Source: Tethya wilhelma
Lineage: Eukaryota > Porifera > Demospongiae > Tethyida > Tethyidae
Length of the DNA: 64,000 bases
Reading direction: 5' to 3'
Assembly (NCBI GenBank): GCA_964030475.1
Contig: CAXIPT010000009.1
Span: forward strand, 1,429,330-1,493,329
Shown: positions 11,868-25,887 of the stretch, one piece after another
How the letters are laid out: every line of letters begins with the position of its first letter
Position numbering within the stretch: the stretch's first letter is position 1
Translations under genes and position numbers: made by a program
Notes under the pieces: model-generated
What the model was told of the DNA's origin: nothing
Seen by the model: only the letters and a program-made list of their open reading frames with translations
The model's database searches: none

Positions 11868-12871
11868 CTATGATGGAGTGTCTGAGATCAGCTGCTGAGT
11901 ACAGTGAACCATGGCTTGTAATTCTTGCTCCGTTGGCAAAGCTGTCGCTTGCCATCTAACCCGTGCTCTCTGGTCAATGAGGAAGGCGTGGCCTACTAAA
12001 GAGTTGCCATAGTGAATGGCTCGGGTCAGTTCCCTCACCTTCTTCCCACTGCCACCTCCGGTGTAGCACATGAATGAGCCCTGTAGGCACAGCGAACAAC
12101 ACATCAGGCAGGAACATATAATGTGCAGATAACAACTAGGCAGGCACAAACCTGCCTTTCCTTAGGTACGAGCTGAAGAAGATTCTTTTCAATCCATTTA
12201 GTGAACATTCTGAACACTGCCTGTTCAATGAGCAGCAGCTCATACACTGGGACACCAGGGAATGCCACTTCAAAAGGACTCCTGTACATGTCACACATTG
12301 TCTGGAATGAAGAGTGACTATTGCTATTTGGTGGGGAGCACTTTAGAGTAGCTATATACCTGTCCCAACTGTCTCCCAGACATAAGGATCAACTGGACTT
12401 GATTATGAGCTGGCAATTGCAGGGGCTCACCACTCAGAGTTCTACCAGAGATGGATGGAAATACAACTGCTTCCTACAATGGACAGTGCACTAGCTCGAT
12501 CTCAATATTAATATAGATGGACGGTTTGCAATGCAATATGCACGTACCTCCACAGAACACAAGTCACTGCTTGCTACAAATCTCTTCCCCTTTCTGTCAC
12601 GGAATTCTATGCATGCATGACATGTGTATGAGTGGACAATGACATCAGATTAGCAATTTATAAATCTCTTACCAATAAGATCTTCAATAAACCCTCCACC
12701 ACTCCATTTGGGAACATTTCTATATAACACACATACAGACAAATATTGTTCTTCTGAACACTCTGAGTTCTTCTGAGCACTAGTGACATCTCCCTACCTC
12801 TCTCCGCCGCTCGACAGCAACCTTTCCCTAACATTAGGAGGTCTTCTGCAAATCCTCGACAGTCCATACAT
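11868..12871 (-). CDS. ATP10: ATP10-like mitochondrial F1Fo ATP synthase assembly factor
   Basis: Yeast Atp10 helps assemble the Fo part of mitochondrial ATP synthase (subunit 6). Starting at the ATG at 12869-12871 the protein opens with MYGLSRICRRPPNVRERLLS, an arginine-rich, acid-free presequence. In-frame exons then give NVPKWSGGGFIEDL, EFRDRKGKRFVASSDL, FPSISGRTLSGEPLQLP, a QVQLILMSGRQLGQ strand, and the conserved C-terminal block with NSLVGHAFLIDQRARVRW. That last block (NSLVGY.fLVD...RIRW in the family) is the strongest evidence. The stop TAG is at 11868-11870. The gene lies 50 bp from the divergent NOC2-like start. I chose this ATG because the one at 12898-12900 is in another frame that does not join exon 2. 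Confidence 0.85.
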
Positions 12872-12921
12872 GTTACTCCTGCTTTCCAATTAACGCCCAC
12901 TCCACGTTGTCTCCTATCATC
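12872..12921. promoter_or_regulatory. 50-bp divergent promoter between ATP10 and NOC2-like
   Basis: Only 50 bp separate the two start codons. A CCAAT pentamer lies at 12886-12890. There is no TATA box. Any 5' UTRs must be very short or overlap, so core promoter elements probably extend into both first exons. Confidence 0.6.
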
Positions 12922-15883
<2,962 letters not shown>

Positions 15884-16311
15884 CTTATTGTCTTGTGCAC
15901 CAATGTTCATTTGGTACTGTATAGCCTGTACGATAAAATTATATAACATGGTATATGTATATATTATAATTATGGTTAAAATTAATTGATCAGCGTCCAT
16001 TGAAATCACCAAATAATTGAAATAGTGTTCTAGTATTAGTCTTATGTGATAACTGGTAAGAGATGCATTTAATGGGTGCATGCATGCAGTCGCCAAAAGT
16101 AACCTCCTCTGACCTGTCAATGATGTCGCCTCGTCCCCAGGCTCCTCCCACCGGAAATTAAGCACCGAGAGAGAAAAGGAAAGAGGTTACCTTTGCGCAC
16201 TTCCATTTCATTTCCGGAGAGAGACTGCATTAGATTTTATTATAATTGTCTATTTCTACTTGTGTCTAATGATGGATGGCTCAGTTTTACCTCTGGCTCT
16301 AAATCTCAAGA

Positions 16312-18270
16312 TGGTGTGTGCACATGTAACAGTTGGTGAACAATGGGAGTGCAAGGTTGAGGCTCCATACCTTAGAACAGACATGAGACTGGCTCCCACA
16401 ACTCAACTGTGTGTGTGCATGTAATAGTGATTGAAATGATATAATAGTGACTGTGATAATCCTTACCTTACAGGCTGCCTGGCATGGACACATACACAGC
16501 TTCTTAGGACTCAAAACAGTATGCATGTCATGTGTACAGCCATGGTATGTAAATAACAGGGATGATAAACTGAGTCATTGCTAGAGCTCACCTAACTTGT
16601 CAGATCTCACACAAGATGACTTTCACAGTTCATCTATATGCACAGGGGAACAGTGTGCATGTTTTAGAGAGAGAATGTGAAACAAGAATGATTTGTGACT
16701 GAGAGATATTATAGCTTCTTACCTCATAGGTATGTACAGACACACACATGGCAGTTTCCACAAGTAAAAATCAGTGTGTGCATGTTGTTGAAGTGTTTGA
16801 ACAAGAGAGTGTGAGAGTAACTTGAAAGTTCTTACCTTAGCCATGGCCTGGAGGACTAGCTGAATACACAAGTCTAATGTGACCTCCAGAGGTGCAGGCA
16901 CATGCCACAGCAAACATATTGTGGAGAGAATGGACAAAAATGATAGCTGTATGCAATTGAGAAAGCTTTATAATACCTTAGGACATCAGTACAGACACAC
17001 AAGATGACCAGGCTCTGAAACTCAATGGTGGTATGTGTATTTGTACAGATTAAATTTAAACAGGACAGTTGTGAGCAACATGAAAAGTTCTTACCTTGCA
17101 TTGAGACAAACTGCAAGAAGACATGTCTACTTGCTAGTATGTGTGTATGTTGTAGAGAGAGCATTTAATAAGAATGAGTCATCATGATGTCATTGACTTC
17201 CCTTTTAATGACATGTGCAGTTGCACCAGATGACCTCTAGCCTGAGGTTCAGGCACATGTACACATGTAGTAGTAAACATAATGAAGAGAAAGAACAAAA
17301 AATGACAGCTGTGAGCAATCAAGAGATCTATATTATATTACCTTAGGACATGCAGATATACAAGATGACCTCTACAACTCGTGTGTGCAAGTTGTACAGT
17401 ATTATTATACAAGATAGCAAGTTAGATTCTTACTTTATAAGGAGAGACAGACATACTGTCAAGATGACTCGATCTCCAGTTTCCAGGGAATCTCCTAGGT
17501 CAACTCAGTAGTTGTGAGTATGGGGTGGGAGGGGCCAAGTGTCAATATTACTGGGGTCAAAACGAAATAACAAAACTTACCAGTGAGTCTCCTGCTTTGG
17601 CTAATTTGCTTGATTTGCTGCCAGCAAAATCAATACATGGCAAAATGAAACGCGAACTTGAACTTACAAAGAGAACATATGACTTGGGTTCAAATCCAAT
17701 CGATGTTAGACTGGTCTTATAATTAGCTAGTAGACTGCTTCAGTTGGCTTGGTAACCAGCTTTGAAGGAAAATAAATGGCAAAATGAAACACACGACAAA
17801 CTTACAGCTAAAGAAGTGAATTCACATCCATTTCAAGACAAAGATAGTCTTCAACAGCTTCAGTTGGCTTGGTACCTGGCTAGGAACGAAAAATACATGG
17901 TAAAATGAAACACACACAGCTAGAGAAGTGAGTTCAAGTCCATTTTAAGACAAAGATAGTCTTCAACTCCTTCAGTTAGCTTGGTAGCTAGCTTGGAAGG
18001 AAAAATACATGGCAAAATGAAACACACAAGAAACTCACAGCTAGAGAATTGAGTTCACATCCATTTCAAGACAAAGATAGTTTTCAACTGCTTCAGTTGG
18101 CTTGGTAGCTGGCTTGGAAGGAAAAATACATGGCAAAATGAAACACACGAAACACTTACAGCTAGAGAATTGAGTTCACATCCATTTCAAGACAAAGATA
18201 GTCTTCCACTGCTTCAGTTGGCTTGGTAGCTGGCTTGGATGGAAAATACATGGCAAATTAAATGACTTAC
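16312..18270 (-). repeat. Left arm of a divergent foldback array of degenerate ~115-120 bp tandem units
   Basis: Read on the minus strand this arm matches, in the same order, most of 20294-23580. The outer part (about 16312-17500) consists of diverged ~115-bp units, each with a GGTAAG-type motif on the minus strand. The inner part (about 17580-18260) has about five copies of a ~118-bp unit containing CATTTTGCCATGTATTTT, CCAGCTACCAAGCCAACTGAA and AGCTGTAAGTTT in minus-strand sense. The right arm carries about thirteen copies of the inner unit, so the arms differ in copy number and by many substitutions. No protein function is apparent. Confidence 0.8.
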
Positions 18271-18573
18271 AAAGTGCCACAGGTCAATTCAGTTTCATTT
18301 TCTATTTGAGTTAAATTGACTGAGTTTAGTTTCTTATGTAGGGAGAATATCTTAACACCACAACTGGTGACATATACTCACTCAATCTACCTATATAAGA
18401 GACAAAGCAGTGGCAAAATGAACAGAGAAACTTATAACACAGATCTCGAAACTTAGACAGCTGCCATTCAGTTCCATTCCAAGACAAAGATGTTGAACCT
18501 ATATAAACCTGCAATGCACAAGATAGACCTTGTATTATTACAGGATGTTAACTTTACTGCTCTCTCTCTCTCA

Positions 18574-18607
<34 letters not shown>

Positions 18608-18816
18608 AATCATGCCCAGTGCCATTAGGCTAAGAGGGAGTGTGTGCATCAACTAGAACCAAACTTCTTGTAAGTAGAGAGTCTTCGATCCTTCAAACTA
18701 AGACATCACAAGCTATAGGGAGAGAGAGAAAAGAGGAGTAAATACATGTATCACATAATAATATTATAGACATTCATACAAGATAGACATGTGTTCCAAG
18801 GGGGCACACCTTGAAA
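18271..18816. other. Spacer between the two repeat arms, with no gene seen
   Basis: This AT-rich spacer holds a (TC)n/(CA)n microsatellite at about 18560-18605 and ends at a single N (18817). I see no coding exon, tRNA or inverted repeat. Confidence 0.5.
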
Positions 18817-18817
18817 N

Positions 18818-20292
18818 TTGCACTCCCATTGTTCACCAACTGTTACATGTGCACACACCATCTTGAGATTTAGAGCCAGAGGTAAAACTGAGCCATCCAT
18901 CATTAGACACAAGTAGAAATAGACAATTATAATAAAATCTAATGCAGTCTCTCTCCGGAAATGAAATGGAAGTGCGCAAAGGTAAGAATTACCTCCCTCT
19001 TTCCTTTTCTCTCTCGGTGCTTAATTTCCGGTGGGAGGAGCCTGGGGACGAGGCGACATCATTGACAGGTCAGAGGAGGTTACTTTTGGCGACTGCATGC
19101 ATGCACCCATTAAATGCATCTCTTACCAGTTATCACATAAGACTAATACTAGAACACTATTTCAATTATTTGGTGATTTCAATGGACGCTGATCAATTAA
19201 TTTTAACCATAATTATAATATATACATATACCATGTTATATAATTTTATCGTACAGGCTATACAGTACCAAATGAACATTGGTGCACAAGACAATAAGTC
19301 ACAGAGTTTTTCTCCACATCTTCAACCAGTTGGCTAGGAGCCCTTGCTCAGCAGTCATCTCTCTTTCTAGAGTTCTCTAAAAATTAACACATAACAATTA
19401 TTAATGTAGGTTACCATATTAACATTACTAATTTGATAGAGAAATTCTTACAATGCTCTCCAAATCAGACGGAGAAATGTTACTGGCTTCTCTTTTATGT
19501 GCAACTGTTCTACTCACTTCTTCCACCTACGATAGGTGCAAAGACTACCTCATCAGCAGCCAATGTCGAGTCATTGGTTCAATCGTACCTTGTCACAGAG
19601 CTGCTTCAGCTGTGATCTACACCATGAGAGGGGCGTGGCTCTCAGCACCCGCTTCAACTGCACAAAGCAATGACATCATAAAAATACGAGGAATGGCTAC
19701 CAACTCACTCTTGTAACGATAGGGAAACTGAGCTCAGGAAAAGCCATGCTATGCTCTTGAGTGGACAGGAAAAACAACAATAGCTCAAATGACTTGTTCA
19801 CTACAGCAATCTGTGATAAGATTTCACACAACATACGAAAGATTATTAATTGCACACTCCTTCCCTTACTCACATTGTAAGTTTGAGATTGCAAATCAGC
19901 TTTGGATGCCTTGATCATGACTGGTAGGCTGGGGGCCCTGCCCATATCCTTACTCCTGGCTGGAGCCCGGGCACACTTCTCCAATACCTGCAAATAATTA
20001 ATGGCAATAGTTGATCTTCCATAAGTATACACAATTTGACCGTTGACCTCTATGAGGTGTGCCTGGAGTGGTATATAGGTGCTGGTGGTGTCTGCGAGGT
20101 GGACCAACGCCCCGAGGAGGTGCAGTCGGACAGGGAAGTATCTCGCGGTGGGCATCAAGTGGACAGCACCCAACATGACCTGGACCAGGGGGTAGATGAG
20201 GGACCGTGTGGAGGAGACTTTCCCCACCACCAGACACCACAGCCTCAAACAATTGACATACTGCCAGTTATAAATGGCCTGCAACAATCAAC
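18818..20292 (-). pseudogene. Inverted, near-identical copy of the NOC2-like 3' half, bounded by Ns (probable haplotype contig)
   Basis: This segment is the reverse complement of 14890-16354. The encoded 196-residue stretch (minus 19697-20287) is identical to the one at 14895-15485. It is bounded exactly by single Ns at 18817 and 20293, and both ends stop abruptly inside NOC2 introns or flank. A 10-bp length difference (extra bases near 18985-18995, GTAAGAATTACCTCC) shows it is not a byte-for-byte copy. An alternative-haplotype contig placed here by scaffolding is the simplest explanation. It lacks the 5' half and cannot be a gene as placed. Confidence 0.85.
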
Positions 20293-20293
20293 N

Positions 20294-22876
20294 ATGTGAA
20301 CTCACTTCTCTAGCTGTAAGTTTCTAGTGTGTTTCATTTTGCCATGTATTTTTTCTTCCAAGCCAGCTACCTAGCTAACTGAAGCAGTTATCAAGACTAT
20401 AATTATCTTTGTCTTGAAATGGGTGTGAACTCACTTCTCTAGCTGTAAGCTTGTTGTATGTTTTATTTTGCCATGTATTTTCCTTCCAAGCCAGCTACCT
20501 AGCCAACTGAAGCAGTTGAAGACTATCTTTGTTTTGAAATGGGTGTGAACTCACTTTTCTAGATGTAAATTTCTCGTGTGTTTCATTTTGCAATGTATTT
20601 TTCCTTCCGAGCCAGCTACCAAGCTAACTGAAGCAGTTAAAGACTATCTTTGTCTTGAAATGGGTGTGAACTCACTTTTCTAGATGTAAGTTTCTCGTGT
20701 GTTTCATTTTGCAATGTATTTTTCCATCTGAGCCAGCTACCAAGCCAACTGAAGCAGTTAAAGACTATCTTTGTCTTATAATGGCCAGGTGTGAACTCAC
20801 TTCTCTAGCTGTAAGCTTGTATGGTTTATTTTGCCATGTATTTTCCTCCCAAGCCAGCTACCAAGCCAGTTAAAGACTATCTTTGTATTGAAATGGACCT
20901 AAACTTGCTTCTCTAGCTGTAAGTTTGTTGTGTGTTTCATTTTGCAATGTATAATTTCCGTCCGAGCCAGCTACCAAGCTAACTGAAGCAGTTAAAGACT
21001 ATCTTTGTCTTGAAATGGGTGTGAACTCACTTCTCTAGCTGTAAGCTTGTTGTATGTTTTATTTTGCCATGTATTTTCCTTCCAAGCCAGCTACCTAGCC
21101 AACTGAAGCAGTTGAAGACTATCTTTGTATTAAAATGGACCTAAACTTGCTTCTTTAGCTGTAAGTTTCTGGTGTGTTTCATTTTGCCATGTATTTCCTT
21201 CTGAGCAAGCTACTAAGCTAACTGAAGCAGTTGAAGACTATCTTTGCCTTGAAATGGATGTGAACTCACTTCTCTAGCTGTAAGTTATATGGTGTGTTTC
21301 ATTTTGCCGTGTATTTTTCCTTCCGAGCCAGCTACCTAACCAACTGAAGCAGTTGAAGACTATCTTTGTATTAAAATGGACCTAAACTTGCTCCTCTTTA
21401 GCTGTAAGTTTCTCGTGTTTTTTATTTTGCCATGTATTTTTCCTTTCAAACCAGCTACCAAGCCAATGGAAGAAGTTGAAGACTATGTTTGTCTTAAACT
21501 AGATGTTAACTTGCTTCTCTAGCTGTAAGTTTGTCATGTGTTTCATTTTTCCATGTATTTTTCCTTCCAAGCCAGCTACCTTGCTAACAGAAGCAGTTGA
21601 AGACACGCTCTAAGTTTGTCGTGTGTTTAATTTTAAAATGTATTTTTCCTCCCAAGCTAGCTATTAAGCCAATTGAAGCAGTTGAAGACTATCTTTGTCT
21701 TGAAATGGATGTAAACTCGCTTCTCTAGCTGTAAGTTTGTCGTGTGTTTCATTTTCCATTTTTCCTTCCAAGCTAGCTACCAAGTCAACTGAAGCAGTTG
21801 AAGACTATCTTTGTCTTGAAATAGATATGAACTCACTTTTCTAGGTGTAAGTTTTTTTGTATGTTTCATTTTGTCATGTATTTTCCTTCAAAGCTGGTTA
21901 CCAAGCCAACTCAGTGAAGCAGTCTACTAGGTCATAAGACCAGTCTATCATCGGATGGATTTGAACCCAAGTCATATGTTCTCTTTGTAAGTTCAAGTTC
22001 TCATTTCATTTTGCCATGTATTGATTTTGCTGGTAGCAAATCAAGCAAATTAGCCAAAGTAGGAGACTCACTGGTAAGTTTTGCTATTTCGTTTTGACCC
22101 CAGTAATATTCATACCTGGCCCCTCCCACCCCATGCTCACAACTCATGAGTTGACCTAGGAGATTCCCTGGAAACTGGAGATTGAGTTTTCTTGGCAGTA
22201 TGTCTGTCTCTCCTTATAAAGTAAAAATCTAACTTGCTCACACGTATCTTGTATAATAATACTGTACAACTTGCACACACTCCCATTGAGTTATAGAGGT
22301 CATCTTGTGTATCTGCATATCCTAAGGTAATATATAGATCTCTTAATTGCTCACAGCTGTCATTTTTTGTTCTTTCTCTTTATTATGTTTACTACAACAT
22401 GTGTACATGTGCCTGAACCTCTGGAGGTCATCTGGTGCAACTGCACATGTCATTAAAAGGGAAGTAATGATTCAATGACATCATGACTTATTAAATGCTC
22501 TCTCTACAACATACACACATACTAGCAAGTAGACATGTCTTCTTGCAGTTTGTCTCAATGCAAGGTAAGAATGTTTCAAGCTGCTCACAACGGTCCTGTT
22601 TAAATTTAATCTGTACAAATACACACACCACCATTGAGTTTCAGAGCCTGGTCATCTTGTGTGTCTGCACTGATGTCCTAAGGTAATATAAAGCTTTCTC
22701 AATTGCATACAGCTATGATTTTTGCTCATTCTCTCCACAATATGTTTGCTGTGGCATGTGCCTGCAGGTCATTATTGTCAGTGAGTGGAACTGCACATGC
22801 GATTAAAAGGGAAGGATTGTTAGTGACTCACAACCACTGAGTATTCTAATTAAGCTTTCTCTCTCTCCCTCTCCAC

Positions 22877-22931
<55 letters not shown>

Positions 22932-23580
22932 CCTGTGGAGTTAACAAGTGATCTCAAGACTTGTGTATTCAGCTAGTCTTCCAGGCCATGGCTATAATTA
23001 TAAGGTAAGAATTTTCAAGTTACTCTCACATACTCTTGTTCAAACACTTTGTCTTGCTTTGACAACATGCACGCACTGATTTTTACTCTGTAGAAACTGC
23101 CATGTGTGCATGTGTCTGATATACCTATGAGGTAAGAAGATATATCTCTCAGACACAAATCATTCTTGCTCCACATTCTCTCTAAAACATGCACACTATT
23201 CCCCTGTATATAGATGGTCATCTTGTGTGAGATCTAATAAGTTAGGTGAGGACTAGCAATAACTCAGTTTATCATCCCTGTTATTTACTTACCATGGCTG
23301 TACACATGACATGCATACCCTTTTGAGTCCTAGAAGCTGTGTGTGTGTCCAGCCTGTAAGGTAAGGATCGTCACAGTCACCATTATACCGTTTCAATCAC
23401 TACTACATGCACACACACAGCTGAGTTGTGGGAGCCAGTCTCATGTCTTTTGTAAGGTATGGATCCTCAACCTTGCACTAGCTCCCATTATTCACAAACT
23501 GTTACATGTGCACACACCACCTTTATAGATTTGACATGTGGTCTATCTTGTCTCTGTCTAATGAGGTGTGGACTCTAATA
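20294..23580 (+). repeat. Right arm of the divergent foldback array: ~13 units of ~118 bp followed by ~115-bp diverged units
   Basis: From 20294 to about 21900 there are about thirteen tandem units of about 118-123 bp. Each has an AGCTGTAAGTTT-type motif, then a T/C-rich tract ending TTTTCCTTCCAAG about 46 bases later, then about 74 bases including CTGAAGCAGTTGAAGACTA. From about 22080 to 23580 further diverged units recur every ~95-125 bp, each with a GGTAAG-like motif (near 22325, 22561, 22682, 23003, 23128, 23243, 23357, 23453, 23567) preceded about 30-60 bases upstream by an AG after a CA/T-rich run. A (CA)n tract sits at 22876-22930. Stop codons occur in all frames, so coding is unlikely. 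Confidence 0.8.
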
Positions 23581-24147
23581 TTAATCATACACTCCTATTT
23601 TTGACAAGTTGAATTATAACATCCACACATTTAGAGAAAGCCGCTGTGGAAGCAAAACACAAGTATATATAGATCTCAAAGTGTTCTTGTTTTGTTGAAC
23701 ATGTCATAGTGTGTTCTGGTTCTTGTGCGATTGATTTAGTGAATATTTGAAACTAAAAGGATTTGGAATTGAGAGTTACAATACTGGAACCATTAGGGAG
23801 AGAAAATTTTATTGTAATTATTATAAATTATTGTTTGCATGGACCGGGCATACTAGATAAAGTGTTTCCATAATAGTTATGGAACATCATGCATGCAGAT
23901 ATTAATATCTAGCTAATTAAAATACCCGCCCTCTTTAAATCATGAACATTTTGTACTTGATGTTTTTTTTTAAAACATTTAATTATATAATTATTATAAT
24001 ATTTTTATGGCTAAACAGTTAACAGTGAGTCGAGTAAGAATGTAACAATCAATCAAGGAGTAAAATAATCACTGTTAATCATCCAACTGACAAAGCAGAG
24101 CAGAACCACGAAGGATCCAGGACTTGACTGGCTTGTCTGTTGGAAGN
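23581..24147. other. AT-rich spacer upstream of the SRP19 fragment, ending at an N
   Basis: This is non-coding, AT-rich sequence (AATTATATAATTATTATAAT-like around 23990). The single N at 24147 abuts the SRP19 exon, so the missing SRP19 5' exons were probably lost at this join. I see no gene. Confidence 0.5.
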
Positions 24148-24412
24148 CATTCTGGCAGGGTCAGAGTTCAACTGAGAAGAGCTGATGGGAGTTATCTGAA
24201 TGGAGGGATCACTAGTAGTGAGTGGTTTATTATAAATAATGGGTGTGTGCATAAAGTTGCGTTCATATGTAGGGAAACAGCTGCTGGAGAAGTTGTGCGA
24301 GTTAATTCCTAAACTAAAGAGTCGTCAGAGTACAGGCAAGGCAGGTGGTGGAGATGCCCCTCAATCATCTTCAGCAAATACATCAAAGAAAAAGAAAGGG
24401 AAAAGAAAGTGA
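24148..24412 (+). CDS. SRP19: SRP19, signal recognition particle 19-kDa subunit (3' two exons only)
   Basis: SRP19 binds SRP RNA helices 6 and 8 and allows SRP54 to load. Exon 24148-24217 encodes GRVRVQLRRADGSYL, nearly the family's GRVRVQLK.EDGS block. GTGAGT at 24218 joins to exon 24273-24412, giving RKQLLEKLCELIPKLKSRQ (compare SRKSVMLYAAEMIPKLKTR in vertebrates) and the lysine-rich tail SKKKKGKRK before TGA at 24410-24412. The N-terminal two thirds of the ~140-residue protein are missing at the N. The gene itself is probably intact in the organism. Its 3' end converges on ABCB8 with only 9 bp between the stop codons. Confidence 0.85.
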
Positions 24413-24421
24413 ACCAATGTC

Positions 24422-25840
24422 TTATTCGTCTAAAACAGTTTGTCTTCGAATGAGTTCACTGTATAGCCCTCTTTGTGCCAGCAGTTCAGAATGGCTCCCA
24501 ACCTGTACACACACATAATGTGATAATAAAGTTAATTTATACTAACACCATTGTTGTGAGATGCGGTACCTCGCGAAGGGTTCCTTTGTGCATCACTGCA
24601 ATCTGATCAGCTTGTCGGATTGTACTAAGACGATGGGCAATTATTAGAACAGTTCGACCTAATGTGAGCAAATTAAATCATATGTAGAATTCAAACAACC
24701 TTGAATTGTGGGCAGCAATTTCTACCTTGGCAAGCACGCTCCAGTGCTTGTTGTACAAGACTCTCAGAGTGAGCGTCTAAAGCACTCGTTGCCTCATCAA
24801 AGATGAGCACCCTAGGCGCCTTGAGCAGAGCCCTTGCTATGGCAATCCTGTACTAATTATTATAAATGTCTATATACCTGTTTTAGTGCATGTGCTAGTG
24901 TTACATTCTGCACCTTTGTTTCTGTCCACCTGACAAGGACACACCTCTCTCACCAACGTGTGTTGAATAGCCGGCAGGAAACTGTTCAATGAAAGAATGA
25001 GCATTGGCCAGTTGAGCAGCAGCTAGGATCTCTTCATCACTGGCAGATGGCCGCCCATAACGAATGTTTTCTCTGATAGATGTGGCAAACAGCACGGGCT
25101 CCTGGTGGATGAACCCAATGACCTCTCCTCGTAACCAAGATGGGTCCAGTTCACTCAAAGACTGATCATCTAGCGTTATACAGCCACGATCTGGCTCGTA
25201 GAACCTCTCCAATAGAGATGCCACTGTTGACTTGCCTGTATATAATGTACAATACACATCCTAGTTACTTATATAGGCCGGGTATTTGTCTCTTTGTCTC
25301 TCACCAGCTCCTGACAGCCCACAGAGAGCGGTGACCTTCCCAGCTGGGAGGACCAGCTCAAACCCAGACAACACTTCCTGCATTAGTATCATAATAATTA
25401 TAATATGCTACTATAAGTAGCCACAAGGACAACCTACCTGCTCTGGTCTACTAGGATACGTAAATGAGACGTCTTTGAACTCGATGTGTCCTTTGACAGT
25501 GTCCATTCTCCTGCCACCGACCAACGGCACCACTGGCTGTTTGTGCATGTACTCCAGGACTCTAGACCCAGCAGAGACGCCTCGGACCACTTGGCCAAAC
25601 AGCACAGACAACGTTCCCAGAGATCTGAAGGGGGAGGGTGTCCATATATGGAATCATGATGACTAGCACAAGAGAACACTGACTTTTGAATTGTCTGTGT
25701 GGCAATGAGGAATGCCATTAGGTCCCCAGCTGTGATGGAGTTCATTGAGAGCAACAGTCCTCCCTGAGAGAGGACAGCCAGCACCAGACCTACATCAGTC
25801 CAACTAGAGTTCACCACGTGATCTCAAACACACACACACA

Positions 25841-25887
<47 letters not shown>

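Noticed and set aside
16165..16250. Possible minus-strand first exon (MQSLSGNEMEVRK then GTAAG) upstream of the left repeat arm
   Set aside because: It is seen only with the GTAAG in the inverted copy (18942-18985). The other copy lacks that donor through the 10-bp indel, and no downstream exon could be found.
20294..21900. CRISPR-like appearance of regularly spaced repeats
   Set aside because: Units are contiguous, ~118 bp and diverged along their whole length, with no short palindromic repeat and unique spacers; the genome is eukaryotic.
16874..22686. Matching ORFs (MLSLQHTHILAS...) on the minus strand at 16874-17164 and plus strand at 22495-22686
   Set aside because: They look conserved only because the two repeat arms are homologous DNA. 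They cross the splice-like units, include CA-repeat peptide and differ at non-synonymous sites freely. No protein family is recognisable.
23581..24146. Search for the missing SRP19 5' exons
   Set aside because: No frame here encodes the expected SRP19 N-terminal pattern (FICIYPAYLN-like); the exons seem lost at the N (24147).
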